Position numbers and translations under genes: made by a program
Part shown: piece by piece, positions 34,558-43,361 of the stretch
Position numbering within the stretch: the first letter of the stretch is position 1
Layout of the letters: each line of letters starts with the position of its first letter
Source of the DNA: Sulfurovum riftiae
GTDB lineage: Bacteria; Campylobacterota; Campylobacteria; Campylobacterales; Sulfurovaceae
Length of the DNA: 64,000 nucleotides
Assembly (NCBI RefSeq): GCF_001595645.1
Contig: NZ_LNKT01000056.1
Coordinates: 62,001 to 126,000 of the forward strand
Reading direction: 5' to 3'
The notes under the pieces: model-generated
What the model saw: only the letters and a program-made list of their open reading frames with translations
Told to the model about the DNA's origin: nothing
Databases searched by the model: none

Positions 34558-35921
34558 GACTCATTGCAAGGTATGCAAAAGAGCTTGAAAAGGCATTTGA
34601 GATCATCACTGTTTATGAAGGTGAAATGCAAAGAGAGCAGGTTGACAAGGAATCTCCCATCATTAAAACACTGGCAAAACAGCACCCCTCTGCCATCTGG
34701 TTTGAGCGAAAAATGCATGATGATTTTGGTATCATTATTGAAGATACTTTTGATAAACGCCCATTAGTGCATCAGGAGAGATTTCCTAAAGATACACATC
34801 CTCTGATAAAAGATTTTCAGGACAAAACGCTGAAAGAAGCTGCGTATCTTCCCTATAAATACGAAGAGATATCCGGTGATGGTGTTTTTCAGGTAGCTGT
34901 AGGTCCTATTCATGCAGGTATTATTGAGCCTGGACATTTTCAGTTTTCACAGGCAGGGGAAGAGATGCTTCATCTTGAAGTGAGACATTTTTACAAGAAC
35001 CGCGGTATAGAGAAGATGCTTGAGGGGAAAACTTTGATGGATGCCAAGCCCGTTATCGAACGTATCAGTGGTAATGAAAGTATCGCCTATCAACTCTGCT
35101 GGCGTGATATTGTACTTCAAGCCTCAAGGCAGGAGTTGCCTCTGTCTTTGCAAAAACGGCATGCTTTTTTGCTTGAGCTCGAACGTGTGATACATCACTT
35201 GACCGATCTGGGGTTTATTCCCAATGATGCCGGATTCGGTGCGGCACTTGCCTACGCTTCCAAACTGGCAGAGGATGCGAGACGTCTGATGCAAACATTG
35301 ACGCATCACCGTTTTGGTTTTGGTGGCATCACATTCGAAAATACAGACATAGATCTTGTTCCCATGCAGAAGTGGATCGGGAAGATGCAGGAGAATGTAC
35401 TGGATTTTGAAACGTGGATCATGGATATTCCTTCTTTGTGGGACAGGTTTGATACAACGGGTACGCTCTCTTTTAAAAAAGCTGTAAAATACGATACTGT
35501 CGGGGTCGTTGCCCGTGCCTCCGGTATAGCCATGGACAGAAGAGCGACACTCTTCTATCTGGAACATGGATTTGTGATGGCACATGAAACGGGTGGTGAT
35601 GTTGCTGCAAGGTTCAAGCTTCGGCTGGCAGAAGTAAAAAACTCTCTTGCCATGATGAGTAACTTTTTGGAAGAGGACGACACGCAAATGGAGATCCACA
35701 CATTACAGGATGGTGAATATATGAGTTTTTGTGAAAGCTCCATTGGGGAGCTTTTTATGGCAGTCGATATCAAAGAGGGGCTAATAGAACGTTTTGTTGT
35801 CAGGGACCCCAGTTTTGTTAATTGGCAGGCTTTGCATATTATGATGCAAAAAGACATTATTGCCGATTTCCCACTGATCAACAAAAGTTGTGATCTCAGC
35901 TATGCGGGGAATGATCTATGA
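34554..35921 (+). CDS. HyfG-like large subunit lacking NiFe cysteines
   Basis: A 455-residue fusion of a NuoC-like domain (about 1-105, with WFERKMHDDFGI) and a NuoD-like domain (about 110-455, with GPIHAGIIEPGHF and HFYKNRGIEKMLEGK). Active group 4 hydrogenases bind nickel-iron with CxxC near the N-terminal part and CxxC at the C-terminus. Here the first site reads SGNE at about 172-175 and the last DLSYAG at about 447-452; both cysteine pairs are gone. The protein therefore matches the energy-converting hydrogenase-related (Ehr) complexes rather than a hydrogenase. Confidence 0.85.
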   Translation: MRLIARYAKELEKAFEIITVYEGEMQREQVDKESPIIKTLAKQHPSAIWFERKMHDDFGIIIEDTFDKRPLVHQERFPKDTHPLIKDFQDKTLKEAAYLPYKYEEISGDGVFQVAVGPIHAGIIEPGHFQFSQAGEEMLHLEVRHFYKNRGIEKMLEGKTLMDAKPVIERISGNESIAYQLCWRDIVLQASRQELPLSLQKRHAFLLELERVIHHLTDLGFIPNDAGFGAALAYASKLAEDARRLMQTLTHHRFGFGGITFENTDIDLVPMQKWIGKMQENVLDFETWIMDIPSLWDRFDTTGTLSFKKAVKYDTVGVVARASGIAMDRRATLFYLEHGFVMAHETGGDVAARFKLRLAEVKNSLAMMSNFLEEDDTQMEIHTLQDGEYMSFCESSIGELFMAVDIKEGLIERFVVRDPSFVNWQALHIMMQKDIIADFPLINKSCDLSYAGNDL

Positions 35922-36424
35922 TTCAATTCTGGAATAAACGAATAAAGCTCGGTATACTGACTGAAAACCCTGAACATGATGAAGCGTTCAAATTGATACA
36001 AAAAGAGATCAAAGAGAGAGTCAAAAAAAAGTTTGCAGGTTCTCTGGCGATCCGTATGGTTGACAGCGGCAGCTGCAATGCCTGTGAAGCAGAGTGCAAT
36101 GCACTCTCAAATCCCTATTATGACCTGGAGCGACTTGGCATCTACTTTGTGGCAAGTCCCCGCCATGCGGATGTGATGCTGCTTAGCGGATTGATGACCT
36201 TTAATATGACACCGCATGTATTCGATGCCTACAGACAAATGCCTGAGCCAAAATGGATTATTACATTGGGAGAGTGTCCTGCAATGAAAAGCCCGTTTGA
36301 GAACTCCTTTGCTATAAATGCTCCGGCAGAAGATCATCTTCCTATTACCCATCATATTCCAGGCTGTCCTCCTGAACCCAAAGAAATTATTGAGGGATTA
36401 CTTGCATTTTTGAGAAAGATATAG
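35918..36424 (+). CDS. HyfI/NuoB-like small subunit
   Basis: A 168-residue iron-sulfur subunit of the NuoB/HyfI type. Four cysteines for one [4Fe-4S] cluster are kept: Cys53 and Cys56 in SGSCNAC, Cys120 in TLGEC and Cys150 in IPGCPPEP. Cys60 is an extra. It overlaps the large subunit stop by 4 bases and ends the operon. Unlike the large subunit, its metal site looks complete. Confidence 0.9.
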   Translation: MIQFWNKRIKLGILTENPEHDEAFKLIQKEIKERVKKKFAGSLAIRMVDSGSCNACEAECNALSNPYYDLERLGIYFVASPRHADVMLLSGLMTFNMTPHVFDAYRQMPEPKWIITLGECPAMKSPFENSFAINAPAEDHLPITHHIPGCPPEPKEIIEGLLAFLRKI

Positions 36425-36432
36425 CATAGGTT

Positions 36433-36780
36433 TTACCCCAGTTGAAATTCGTTCATGCAAGATACACAGTACAGAGATTCAGGAATCAGTTTGAGCCTTT
36501 CGACGGGGATGGGCTCTTCACACTCTTTGCATATTCCGTATTCAGGAGTATCGATCTTCAAATAAGCCGTTTTGAGACGATTGAGGCGTTTTCTCGCTTC
36601 ATCATATCTTTGGAGATGGATATGCTGTTCCTGTTTAAAACTGATATGTGCGACCTTGTCAGAGGGCCCTTTCCCTTTTTCGGGGTAAACAGCAGACCTG
36701 ATTATCTTTATTTCCTTTGTCAGGATGCTTATTTCTTTCTCTATGATCTTTTTAAATGCCTGCTTCTGATCGGTTGTCAC
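36433..36780 (-). CDS. DksA/TraR-type zinc finger protein
   Basis: A 115-residue protein with an N-terminal helical part and a C-terminal C4 zinc finger (Cys84, Cys87, Cys105, Cys108, in GICKECEEPIP and LYCVSCMNE). DksA and its relatives bind the RNA polymerase secondary channel with ppGpp. The start is GTG at 36780, with AAGGAG 11 bases upstream. The coiled-coil tip acidic pair typical of DksA is not obvious, so it may be a shorter paralogue. It is convergent with the hydrogenase-related operon. Confidence 0.82.
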   Translation of the reverse strand: MTTDQKQAFKKIIEKEISILTKEIKIIRSAVYPEKGKGPSDKVAHISFKQEQHIHLQRYDEARKRLNRLKTAYLKIDTPEYGICKECEEPIPVERLKLIPESLYCVSCMNEFQLG

Positions 36781-36797
36781 TTATTGTACTCCTTCAG

Positions 36798-38204
36798 TCA
36801 TTTGTCTTCTTTTTTGCTGCGTCTGCGGCTTTTCAGATTCTCACGTTTAATATGAAGACGGTCTTTGAGGCGGTCGAGTTTACTTTTTTCCGTATCTTCA
36901 AGATCGGCAGTGATGTTCTCTACCTCTTCACCGATCTTTACTGAAAGCATTTCTGATTTTTTCATGGCAAGGATCTGTGAAGAGAAAATACTTCTGTGGC
37001 CGGAGATCAAAAAGCTGATAACCGCTCCCAATGCCGCATAATGGGCAATATCGATCCCGAAAAGTTCTACTGCCATAATGGTCGAAGCGATCGGTGTATT
37101 GGTGGTGGCGGAGAGTACACTGACAAAACCCAATGCCGAAAAGAGAACCACGTGTTCCGGGGAGAACAATGTTCCAAAACTGTAGCCGCTGGTTGCGCCG
37201 ATGTAGAAAATAGGGGTAATGATACCGCCGCTTCCTCCCGAACCGAGCGATAGGGAGGTAAACACGGTTTTGAGTAAAAAGGTGTACCAGTGTATATCTG
37301 CTGGGTAGAACGGGTCCGGATTGATGGCATTACTGATGACATCCAGTCCCAATCCGATATAGTTTTCACCGAATATCAGGGTGAGGACCACTATCAACAG
37401 ACCGCCGCCAAAGGCTTTGATATAGACATTAAATTTGATACTTTTGATCGCTTTTGCCGTAAGGGTTACCGAGGTGATGACAAGATCGGATACGAAGCCA
37501 AAAAAGAGTGCAGCAAGTATTACTTTTGCGATGAGAACCATATCGAGTGAGATATTTTGATAAAAGTGAAGGTTATAGTATGTGTATTCAATACCGAGAA
37601 ACTGTGCTGTTGTGAATGCAGCGAATCCTGCGATGAAAGAGGGGAGCAGGACATCATAGAGGATAACACCGATGATCAGTACTTCTACACCAAAGATAGC
37701 CCCTGCTACAGGGGTACCAAAAACAGTGGCAAAACCGGCACTTATACCGCAGATGACCAGTTTCTTTCTATCCTGCTTGCTAAACCTGAAAAGTTCCGAG
37801 AGTGCAGAAGCGACACCTGCACCGATCTGCGCACCGGGACCTTCCTTACCGACAGAGGCACCGGCAAAGATACTGATGACAGTTGCCAGCAGTTTGACGG
37901 GTATGACGGAGATATCGATCTTTCCATCCTGTTTATGAACAGCAGCAATCACTTTTTCAGTACCGTGTCCTTCTGCACTCGGGGCAAAGGTATTAACCAG
38001 CCAGACCGTCAGAACAAGAGCAAGAGGAAGAAGATAATAGAAATCAAAAGGAAGAAGCGAACGTGATACTTCCGAATATTTCAGTATATTTAAAAAAAGT
38101 GTTACGACCGCACCAATAGTGATACCGACGACAGAAGATAAAAATACCCATTTGGTGACACTGAAGAAGATGGCCGTCTGTTCTGTAATATGTTTTCGTA
38201 TCAT
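36798..38204 (-). CDS. ClC-type chloride channel or antiporter
   Basis: A 468-residue ClC family membrane protein. Selectivity-filter motifs are present: GKEGPGAQIGA (about 119-129), GSGGSGGIITP (about 325-335), and the gating glutamate in GKEGP. The central FSVLSATTNTP region follows. A charged cytoplasmic C-terminal tail of about 60 residues has no CBS pair. It probably exchanges chloride for protons, or fluoride in some branches. It lies just upstream of the DksA-type gene on the same strand. Confidence 0.9.
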   Translation of the reverse strand: MIRKHITEQTAIFFSVTKWVFLSSVVGITIGAVVTLFLNILKYSEVSRSLLPFDFYYLLPLALVLTVWLVNTFAPSAEGHGTEKVIAAVHKQDGKIDISVIPVKLLATVISIFAGASVGKEGPGAQIGAGVASALSELFRFSKQDRKKLVICGISAGFATVFGTPVAGAIFGVEVLIIGVILYDVLLPSFIAGFAAFTTAQFLGIEYTYYNLHFYQNISLDMVLIAKVILAALFFGFVSDLVITSVTLTAKAIKSIKFNVYIKAFGGGLLIVVLTLIFGENYIGLGLDVISNAINPDPFYPADIHWYTFLLKTVFTSLSLGSGGSGGIITPIFYIGATSGYSFGTLFSPEHVVLFSALGFVSVLSATTNTPIASTIMAVELFGIDIAHYAALGAVISFLISGHRSIFSSQILAMKKSEMLSVKIGEEVENITADLEDTEKSKLDRLKDRLHIKRENLKSRRRSKKEDK

Positions 38205-38297
38205 TTATGTACGCCCGGCACTTAAAATTGTGTATATTATAATTATAGTACGTCTCTTCTTCTTTCCGCTTGATGCGAGTCAAAAAGTTTTAGAGTA

Positions 38298-38708
38298 TTA
38301 TTTGCCGCTTGTACATTTTCCGGCCTGGCATTTCATTATACTTTCATCCGCTTTTTTGGGTGCCTTTTTTTCTGTAGCTTCAATAGTATTTTTAAAAGTG
38401 GAGATGCTGGTCTCTTTTACTGTCAGCCTTCCCGTTTTCGGATCTCTGACACAGTTGTAGAGTGCTTTGGTCGTTTTGGCTTTGAGGACACAGTCTCTCC
38501 GCTTGTCTTCTTTTGTCAGCTGGTCAAGGATATTTACCTTTTTCTTGACGAGTACGGCAGAACCGTCCACCATACTTGAACCGCATTTTCCGGCACCGCA
38601 TTTCATGCCGCCTTCGGTGAGGGATTTTTCTTTTTCTTTGTCTGAACAGCCTGCAAGAAGCAGGATAGCAGTGATAGTTATAGTTGCTAGTGGTAGAATG
38701 CTTTTCAT
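38298..38708 (-). CDS. Lipoprotein with two MKCxAGKC motifs
   Basis: A 136-residue lipoprotein. The start at 38708 gives a clean signal peptide ending at the lipobox cysteine Cys21 (LLAGC). MKCGAGKC is at 35-42 and MKCQAGKC near 125-132, next to the C-terminus. Between them are two further cysteines (RRDC, YNC). No known domain. It follows cusA on the same strand, with a palindrome pair between, and belongs to the cus transcript by position. A copper or silver carrier is likely, but unproven. Confidence 0.65.
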   Translation of the reverse strand: MKSILPLATITITAILLLAGCSDKEKEKSLTEGGMKCGAGKCGSSMVDGSAVLVKKKVNILDQLTKEDKRRDCVLKAKTTKALYNCVRDPKTGRLTVKETSISTFKNTIEATEKKAPKKADESIMKCQAGKCTSGK

Positions 38709-38736
38709 TGTATTCCTTCTTATGTACAAATTTCAT

Positions 38737-38799
38737 GTAGGGTCGGTTTACCGACCACTTATTGCAATTTCATTATGATGGTCGGTAAACCGACCCTAC
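38737..38799. repeat. Palindrome pair between cusA and the lipoprotein gene
   Basis: GTAGGGTCGGTTTACCGACC (38737-38756) and GGTCGGTAAACCGACCCTAC (38780-38799) are exact reverse complements separated by 23 bases. The full unit can form two small hairpins or one large one in the cus message. Confidence 0.75.
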
Positions 38800-38806
38800 G
38801 GTATGT

Positions 38807-41800
38807 TTATTTTTTCTTCAACTTATATTTTTCATACATCTCATAAAAGATCGGTATGAGAAGCAAGCTTAGCACAGCAGAGCTTACAACGCCGCCTATC
38901 ATCGGTGCGGCGATACGCTGCATGACTTCGGAACCCACGCCATGTGTATACATGATGGGCAGAAGTCCCGCCAGTATAGCGAAGACGGTCATCAGTTTTG
39001 GTCTGACCCTCTGTACAGCACCTTCATAGATGGCGGCATTGAGTGCATTCAGGTCAAATCTCTCACCCAGTTTCGCCTGTGTCTCTTCCACGGCTTCTTT
39101 GAGGTAGACGATCATGACGATGGCTGTTTCCGCTGCGACACCAAGAAGTGCCAGGAAACCGACGATGATGGCTATACTCATGTTGAAACCGAGTATGTCG
39201 ACATAGAAGAAGCCTCCAAGCAGCGCGAACGGCAGGGTGAAGAAGACGATCAGTGTCGGGACCATGGAACCCAGCGCGAAATAGATGAGTACCAGGATCA
39301 CCAGCAGTACGGTCGGGATGATCCAGACGATCTTCTTCATCGCCGACTCGAGATACTCCGACTGTCCTGCCCACTCTATGTAGTACCCCGCAGGCAGTTT
39401 GAGTTTTTCCAGTGCCTTGATCGCTTCCTCTTTGTAGGTGACCACAGACATACCGATCTGCGGTGTGATATAGATGAAGGTCACCGGTGTGGCCATCTCG
39501 CTCTTGATGACGGAGGCACTCTGTCTGTATTCCACTTTGACAAAGGTGGAGAGCGGTACGAAGCCCAGCGGTGTTTTGACCTGGATGTTGCGTATCTCAT
39601 CAAGGTTGCGGCGCTCTTCCTCTTCGAAACGCAGTGCGATAGGGTAACGCTCCAGACCTTTGTACATCGTCGTGATCTTCTTGCCACCTATGGCAGCAGA
39701 GGTGTAGTCGAGTATGACCGACTTGCTGATGTTGTAGCGTTTCAGGGCTTCCGTGTCGATATTGATATCGATGAAGAAGCCGGCACTTGCCTGGTCGGAA
39801 ATGACAGACTGTGTGCTCTTGAGGTCACGCAGCGTACTTTCGATATGCTGTGCGACCTCCTGAAGCCCTTTGGCATCTTTTCCGTAGAGTTTGATCCCAA
39901 GTGGTGTTCTGATACCCGAAAGCAGCATATCGATACGCCCCCTGATAGGGTAGGTCCAGGAATTCACAAGGCCTGGGATCTGGAGTGCCTTGTCCATCTC
40001 GCCCATCAGCTTTTCGGTGGTCATACCTTCCCGCCACTGATCTTTTGGCTTGAAGGTGATGATGGTCTCTATCATTCCCAGAGGTGCAGGGTCCGTTGCC
40101 GAGTTCGCCCGTCCTCCTTTACCAAAGACCGTTGCCACTTCTGGAAAACTCTTGATGATCTTGTCTGTTTTCTGTGTCAATGCTTTACTCTGGTCGACTG
40201 AGATACCATAGGGGGTGACAGGCATATACATGACTGTCTGCTCATCGAGCATCGGCATGAATTCCCAGTTGAGTTGCTGGTAGAGCGGTACGGCCAAAAG
40301 AAGCAGTGCCGCGGCGATACCGATGACAAGATACTTCAGTTTCAAACCGTATACCAGTATAGGGTGGTAGAGCCAGATAAAGAAGCGGTTCAGCGGATTC
40401 TTCGATTCGGGGATGATCCTGCCTTTGACGAAATAGATCATCAGTACGGGTACCAGTGTCACGGCAAGCAGTGCACCTGCTGTCATGGCAAAGGTCTTGG
40501 TAAAGGCCAGAGGAGAGAAAAGCAGTCCTTCCTGCCCGGAGAGTGCGAAGATCGGCAGGAACGAGACCACGACCAGCGCCAGGGCAAAGAAAATGGGACG
40601 GCCCACTACCTGTGAGGCAGAGACGATGGCAGCGATGCGCTCTTTGTCCGTCAGGCTTCGTTCCCGTCTCTTCTCTTCCTTGTGTATGGCTTTGTGGGCA
40701 TTCTCTATCATGACGATGGAGGCATCAACCATGGCACCGATGGCAATGGCGATACCGCCAAGGCTCATGATGTTCGACCCGATGCCGAACAGCTTCATCA
40801 GCAGAAAGGTCAGTCCGATGGTGAGCGGCAGGACGATAAGTACAATGAGAGAGGAGCGCAGGTGCATAAGGAAAAGCCCGATGATGATGACCACGATGAT
40901 ACTCTCTTCGATCAGGGTACCTTTGAGGGTATCGACCGCTTTGCCTATGAGTTCTGAACGGTCATAGGTGGTGACCACATCGACACCTTCGACCTTCAGC
41001 TCTTTCATCTTGGCTTTGATGTGTCCAAGTGCAGAGTATACATCTTCGCCGTAACGCAGCATGACGATACCGCCGACCACTTCGCCTTCGCCGTTCAGGT
41101 CAGCCATACCACGCCTTGCGGCAGGCACCTTCTCTACACGGCCTATGTCACCCAGGGTAAGCGGTACACCACCTTTGGTGGTAATGACAAGGTCGCGTAT
41201 CTCATCGAGGTCTTTGATATACCCTTTGGCCTGTACCATCCACTCGTAACCGTTCTGAATGACGATACGTCCGCCGGTATCGTTGTTGTTCTCCTTGAGT
41301 GTACGCGCCACATCTTTAATGGAGAGGTTGTACTGCACCAGTGCATCGTTGTTAACTGTGATCTGGTAGGTGGGGATGAACCCGCCGATGGTCGCTACTT
41401 CGGAAACACCGTCCACACCCATGAGTGCATACTTGTAGTAGTAATCCTGCAGTGTACGCAGCTCTTCGAGTGTTTTTGTCTTGGAGGTCAGTGCATACTC
41501 ATAGGCCCAGCCCACACCGGAAGCATCCGGTCCGAGTGTGACCTCCATATCGTCAGGTAGCTGGCTCTGGATGGAAGCGAGCTGCTCCAGTACACGTGAT
41601 CGTGCCCAGTAGAGGTCTGTATCTTCTTTGAAGATGATGTAGATGAGGGCATTCTCATAGGTAGAGAAGCCACGGACCGTCTCAATATTGGAAATGGCAA
41701 GGAACTGTGAGACCAGCGGGTAGGTTCCCTGATCTTCGATGATCTCGGGGCTCTGTCCTTTCCATGTGACCTGTACGATCACCTGTGGCGGTGAAAGGTC

Positions 41801-41920
41801 CGGCAGAGCATCGAGAGGCGTATTCCTCATGGACCAGATGGACCCCATGATGATGAACAGGGTGGCCATAAGGACCAGAAAACGGTTTTTGACACTAAAT
41901 GCTATCAGTTTTTCAATCAT
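38807..41920 (-). CDS. cusA: CusA/CzcA-family heavy-metal RND efflux pump
   Basis: A 1037-residue inner-membrane pump of the heavy-metal efflux RND type. The protein begins MIEKLIAFSVKNRFLVLM, carries DALPDLSPPQVIVQV, and has 12 expected helices in two halves, with the IAIGAMVDASIVMIENAH segment near 395-412 in transmembrane helix 4. The porter domain carries several methionines (AGRGMADL, RGRIDMLLSGIRTPLGIKLYG), as in copper/silver-type CusA. It works with CusB and CusC to export metal across the outer membrane. Second-to-last gene of the site-E transcript. Confidence 0.93.
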   Translation of the reverse strand: MIEKLIAFSVKNRFLVLMATLFIIMGSIWSMRNTPLDALPDLSPPQVIVQVTWKGQSPEIIEDQGTYPLVSQFLAISNIETVRGFSTYENALIYIIFKEDTDLYWARSRVLEQLASIQSQLPDDMEVTLGPDASGVGWAYEYALTSKTKTLEELRTLQDYYYKYALMGVDGVSEVATIGGFIPTYQITVNNDALVQYNLSIKDVARTLKENNNDTGGRIVIQNGYEWMVQAKGYIKDLDEIRDLVITTKGGVPLTLGDIGRVEKVPAARRGMADLNGEGEVVGGIVMLRYGEDVYSALGHIKAKMKELKVEGVDVVTTYDRSELIGKAVDTLKGTLIEESIIVVIIIGLFLMHLRSSLIVLIVLPLTIGLTFLLMKLFGIGSNIMSLGGIAIAIGAMVDASIVMIENAHKAIHKEEKRRERSLTDKERIAAIVSASQVVGRPIFFALALVVVSFLPIFALSGQEGLLFSPLAFTKTFAMTAGALLAVTLVPVLMIYFVKGRIIPESKNPLNRFFIWLYHPILVYGLKLKYLVIGIAAALLLLAVPLYQQLNWEFMPMLDEQTVMYMPVTPYGISVDQSKALTQKTDKIIKSFPEVATVFGKGGRANSATDPAPLGMIETIITFKPKDQWREGMTTEKLMGEMDKALQIPGLVNSWTYPIRGRIDMLLSGIRTPLGIKLYGKDAKGLQEVAQHIESTLRDLKSTQSVISDQASAGFFIDINIDTEALKRYNISKSVILDYTSAAIGGKKITTMYKGLERYPIALRFEEEERRNLDEIRNIQVKTPLGFVPLSTFVKVEYRQSASVIKSEMATPVTFIYITPQIGMSVVTYKEEAIKALEKLKLPAGYYIEWAGQSEYLESAMKKIVWIIPTVLLVILVLIYFALGSMVPTLIVFFTLPFALLGGFFYVDILGFNMSIAIIVGFLALLGVAAETAIVMIVYLKEAVEETQAKLGERFDLNALNAAIYEGAVQRVRPKLMTVFAILAGLLPIMYTHGVGSEVMQRIAAPMIGGVVSSAVLSLLLIPIFYEMYEKYKLKKK

Positions 41921-41993
41921 TGTTGTATTCCTGTACTTCCATATGGGTTGGGGCCTTTGCCACCTGGTCTGTTCTCATCTGTGTTTCTTTGTT

Positions 41994-42017
41994 GTGGTGG
42001 GCTGAAGCCCACCCTAC
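41994..42017. repeat. Palindromic repeat, GGTGGGCTGAAGCCCACC type
   Basis: A single near-perfect palindrome in the 163-base gap between cusB and cusA. The remainder of the gap has no gene. Confidence 0.6.
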
Positions 42018-42083
42018 GGTAAAACAGCGTTTTGCAAGAAACGCATATTGACATTGTTCATTATTCATTGTTCGCTCTTCACT

Positions 42084-43361
42084 TCAATATATACTGTTGA
42101 TCTGGGCATCCGAGTCCATCATGAAGAGGGCATTGTTTACAACACTTTCACCTTCTGAGAGACCTTTTTTGACAATGAAGTACTGATTGTCCAAAGGTTC
42201 CAACTCTATTTTGACAGGTTCATACTCTCCTTTGAAATCGGTTGCAAGGAAGGCATACCATCTGCCGTCTTTCCTCAGAGCGGCCGTACGCGGAATGACC
42301 AGTTGTGTCTTGGCAGTGCTTGAAGCATGTACCTTGGCATACATACCGGGCTTGAGCAGCTCATCGCTGTTCTCTACTATCAGGCGGAGTGTGGCTGTTG
42401 CCTCTTTGGGGTCAAGTTTGGGGTAGAGCAGTGTCTTCTTTGCTTTGAATGTCCCGGGAATACCTTTGACACGGAGCGTGAAATCCTGGAGTTTTCCAAG
42501 GTCTTTCAGTTCGTTCTGAAAGAGTTTCGCTTCCAGCCATACCTTTTCAAGATTGACGATCTCAAAAAGCATCTGCTGTTTTTTGAAACTTGATCCCTGG
42601 TTCAGTTTCTTGGTAAAGATCCATCCCGAGATGGGTGCGTAGATCGTGGTGTACTCATCTACCTTTTCTGTGCTTCTGATCTGCTCGATCTCTTTTTGGC
42701 TGATATTGAGCAGTCTGAGCTTCTCTTTTGCCCCTCTGAGCATACCGGGTGCAGAGCGCTGTGCATTGAACTTGATGGAGTTCAGGTAATCCTGTTTGGC
42801 CTTGTAGACTTCAGGGGAGTAGACCTTGGCAAGCGCTTCGCCTTTCTGTACTTTTTTATAGAGTGAGTCGGCATACAGTTCTTCAACATATCCTTCATAC
42901 CATGCAACGACATCGACCCTGCGGGAGTCTTCCACTACGATGTATCCGTAGTTGACCTGTTCCTTGGCAGCTTTGAGACGCTTGACCTTCACCGTTCTCA
43001 CATTGAAAAGCTGTTCTATGACACGTCTGTTCTGCTTCTCCTGCGCCTTTGCCGGATCTTTTTTCTTTGCTTCCTCCTCTTCCTTGAGCATTTTTGCATG
43101 CTCTTCGGGGGTCATGGTACTGCTGCCTGATGCTTTTAGTCCGGCAGCTTCTTTTTCTTCCTTTTTCAGCATGGTTGCATGTTCCTCTGCACTCATTTCT
43201 GTGGATGCGTTGCTTGCTTTGTCAGGTTTCTGCGGCACTTTTTTTGCTGTAGTTTCCTTTCCTGATGTACATTTTCCTGCTTCACATTTCATCTCCGCCT
43301 GTGCCGAGAGTGTAAAAAGTGCAAAGCCAAGTATAAGTGTCCTGATCATTTTGTTTTCCAT
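42084..43361 (-). CDS. cusB: CusB-type adaptor with N-terminal MKCxAGKC motif
   Basis: A 425-residue periplasmic adaptor. The signal peptide ends near Ala22, and the mature protein begins with the metal motif MKCEAGKC (24-31), then a Lys/Glu/Ala linker with two MxxEEHAxMLKxEE repeats (near 54-92), then the barrel-sandwich and beta domains (GYVEELYADSLYKKVQKGEALAKVYSPEV). In E. coli CusB, an N-terminal methionine trio takes metal from CusF; here the cysteine motif may do this job, as no CusF gene is seen. Start overlaps the cusC stop (TAATG). Confidence 0.88.
   Translation of the reverse strand: MENKMIRTLILGFALFTLSAQAEMKCEAGKCTSGKETTAKKVPQKPDKASNASTEMSAEEHATMLKKEEKEAAGLKASGSSTMTPEEHAKMLKEEEEAKKKDPAKAQEKQNRRVIEQLFNVRTVKVKRLKAAKEQVNYGYIVVEDSRRVDVVAWYEGYVEELYADSLYKKVQKGEALAKVYSPEVYKAKQDYLNSIKFNAQRSAPGMLRGAKEKLRLLNISQKEIEQIRSTEKVDEYTTIYAPISGWIFTKKLNQGSSFKKQQMLFEIVNLEKVWLEAKLFQNELKDLGKLQDFTLRVKGIPGTFKAKKTLLYPKLDPKEATATLRLIVENSDELLKPGMYAKVHASSTAKTQLVIPRTAALRKDGRWYAFLATDFKGEYEPVKIELEPLDNQYFIVKKGLSEGESVVNNALFMMDSDAQINSIY

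Noticed and set aside
34554-36424. Large and small subunit of an active NiFe hydrogenase
   Set aside because: The large subunit lacks both CxxC pairs needed for the NiFe site, and there are no maturation genes. Called as a hydrogenase-related complex instead.
38942-40201. A 419-residue open frame antisense to cusA
   Set aside because: It is entirely inside cusA, has no family-like motif or ribosome-binding site and follows from codon bias of the real gene. Similar long antisense frames over PBP2 (15488-16603) and the HyfB-like gene (30732-31688) were rejected for the same reason.
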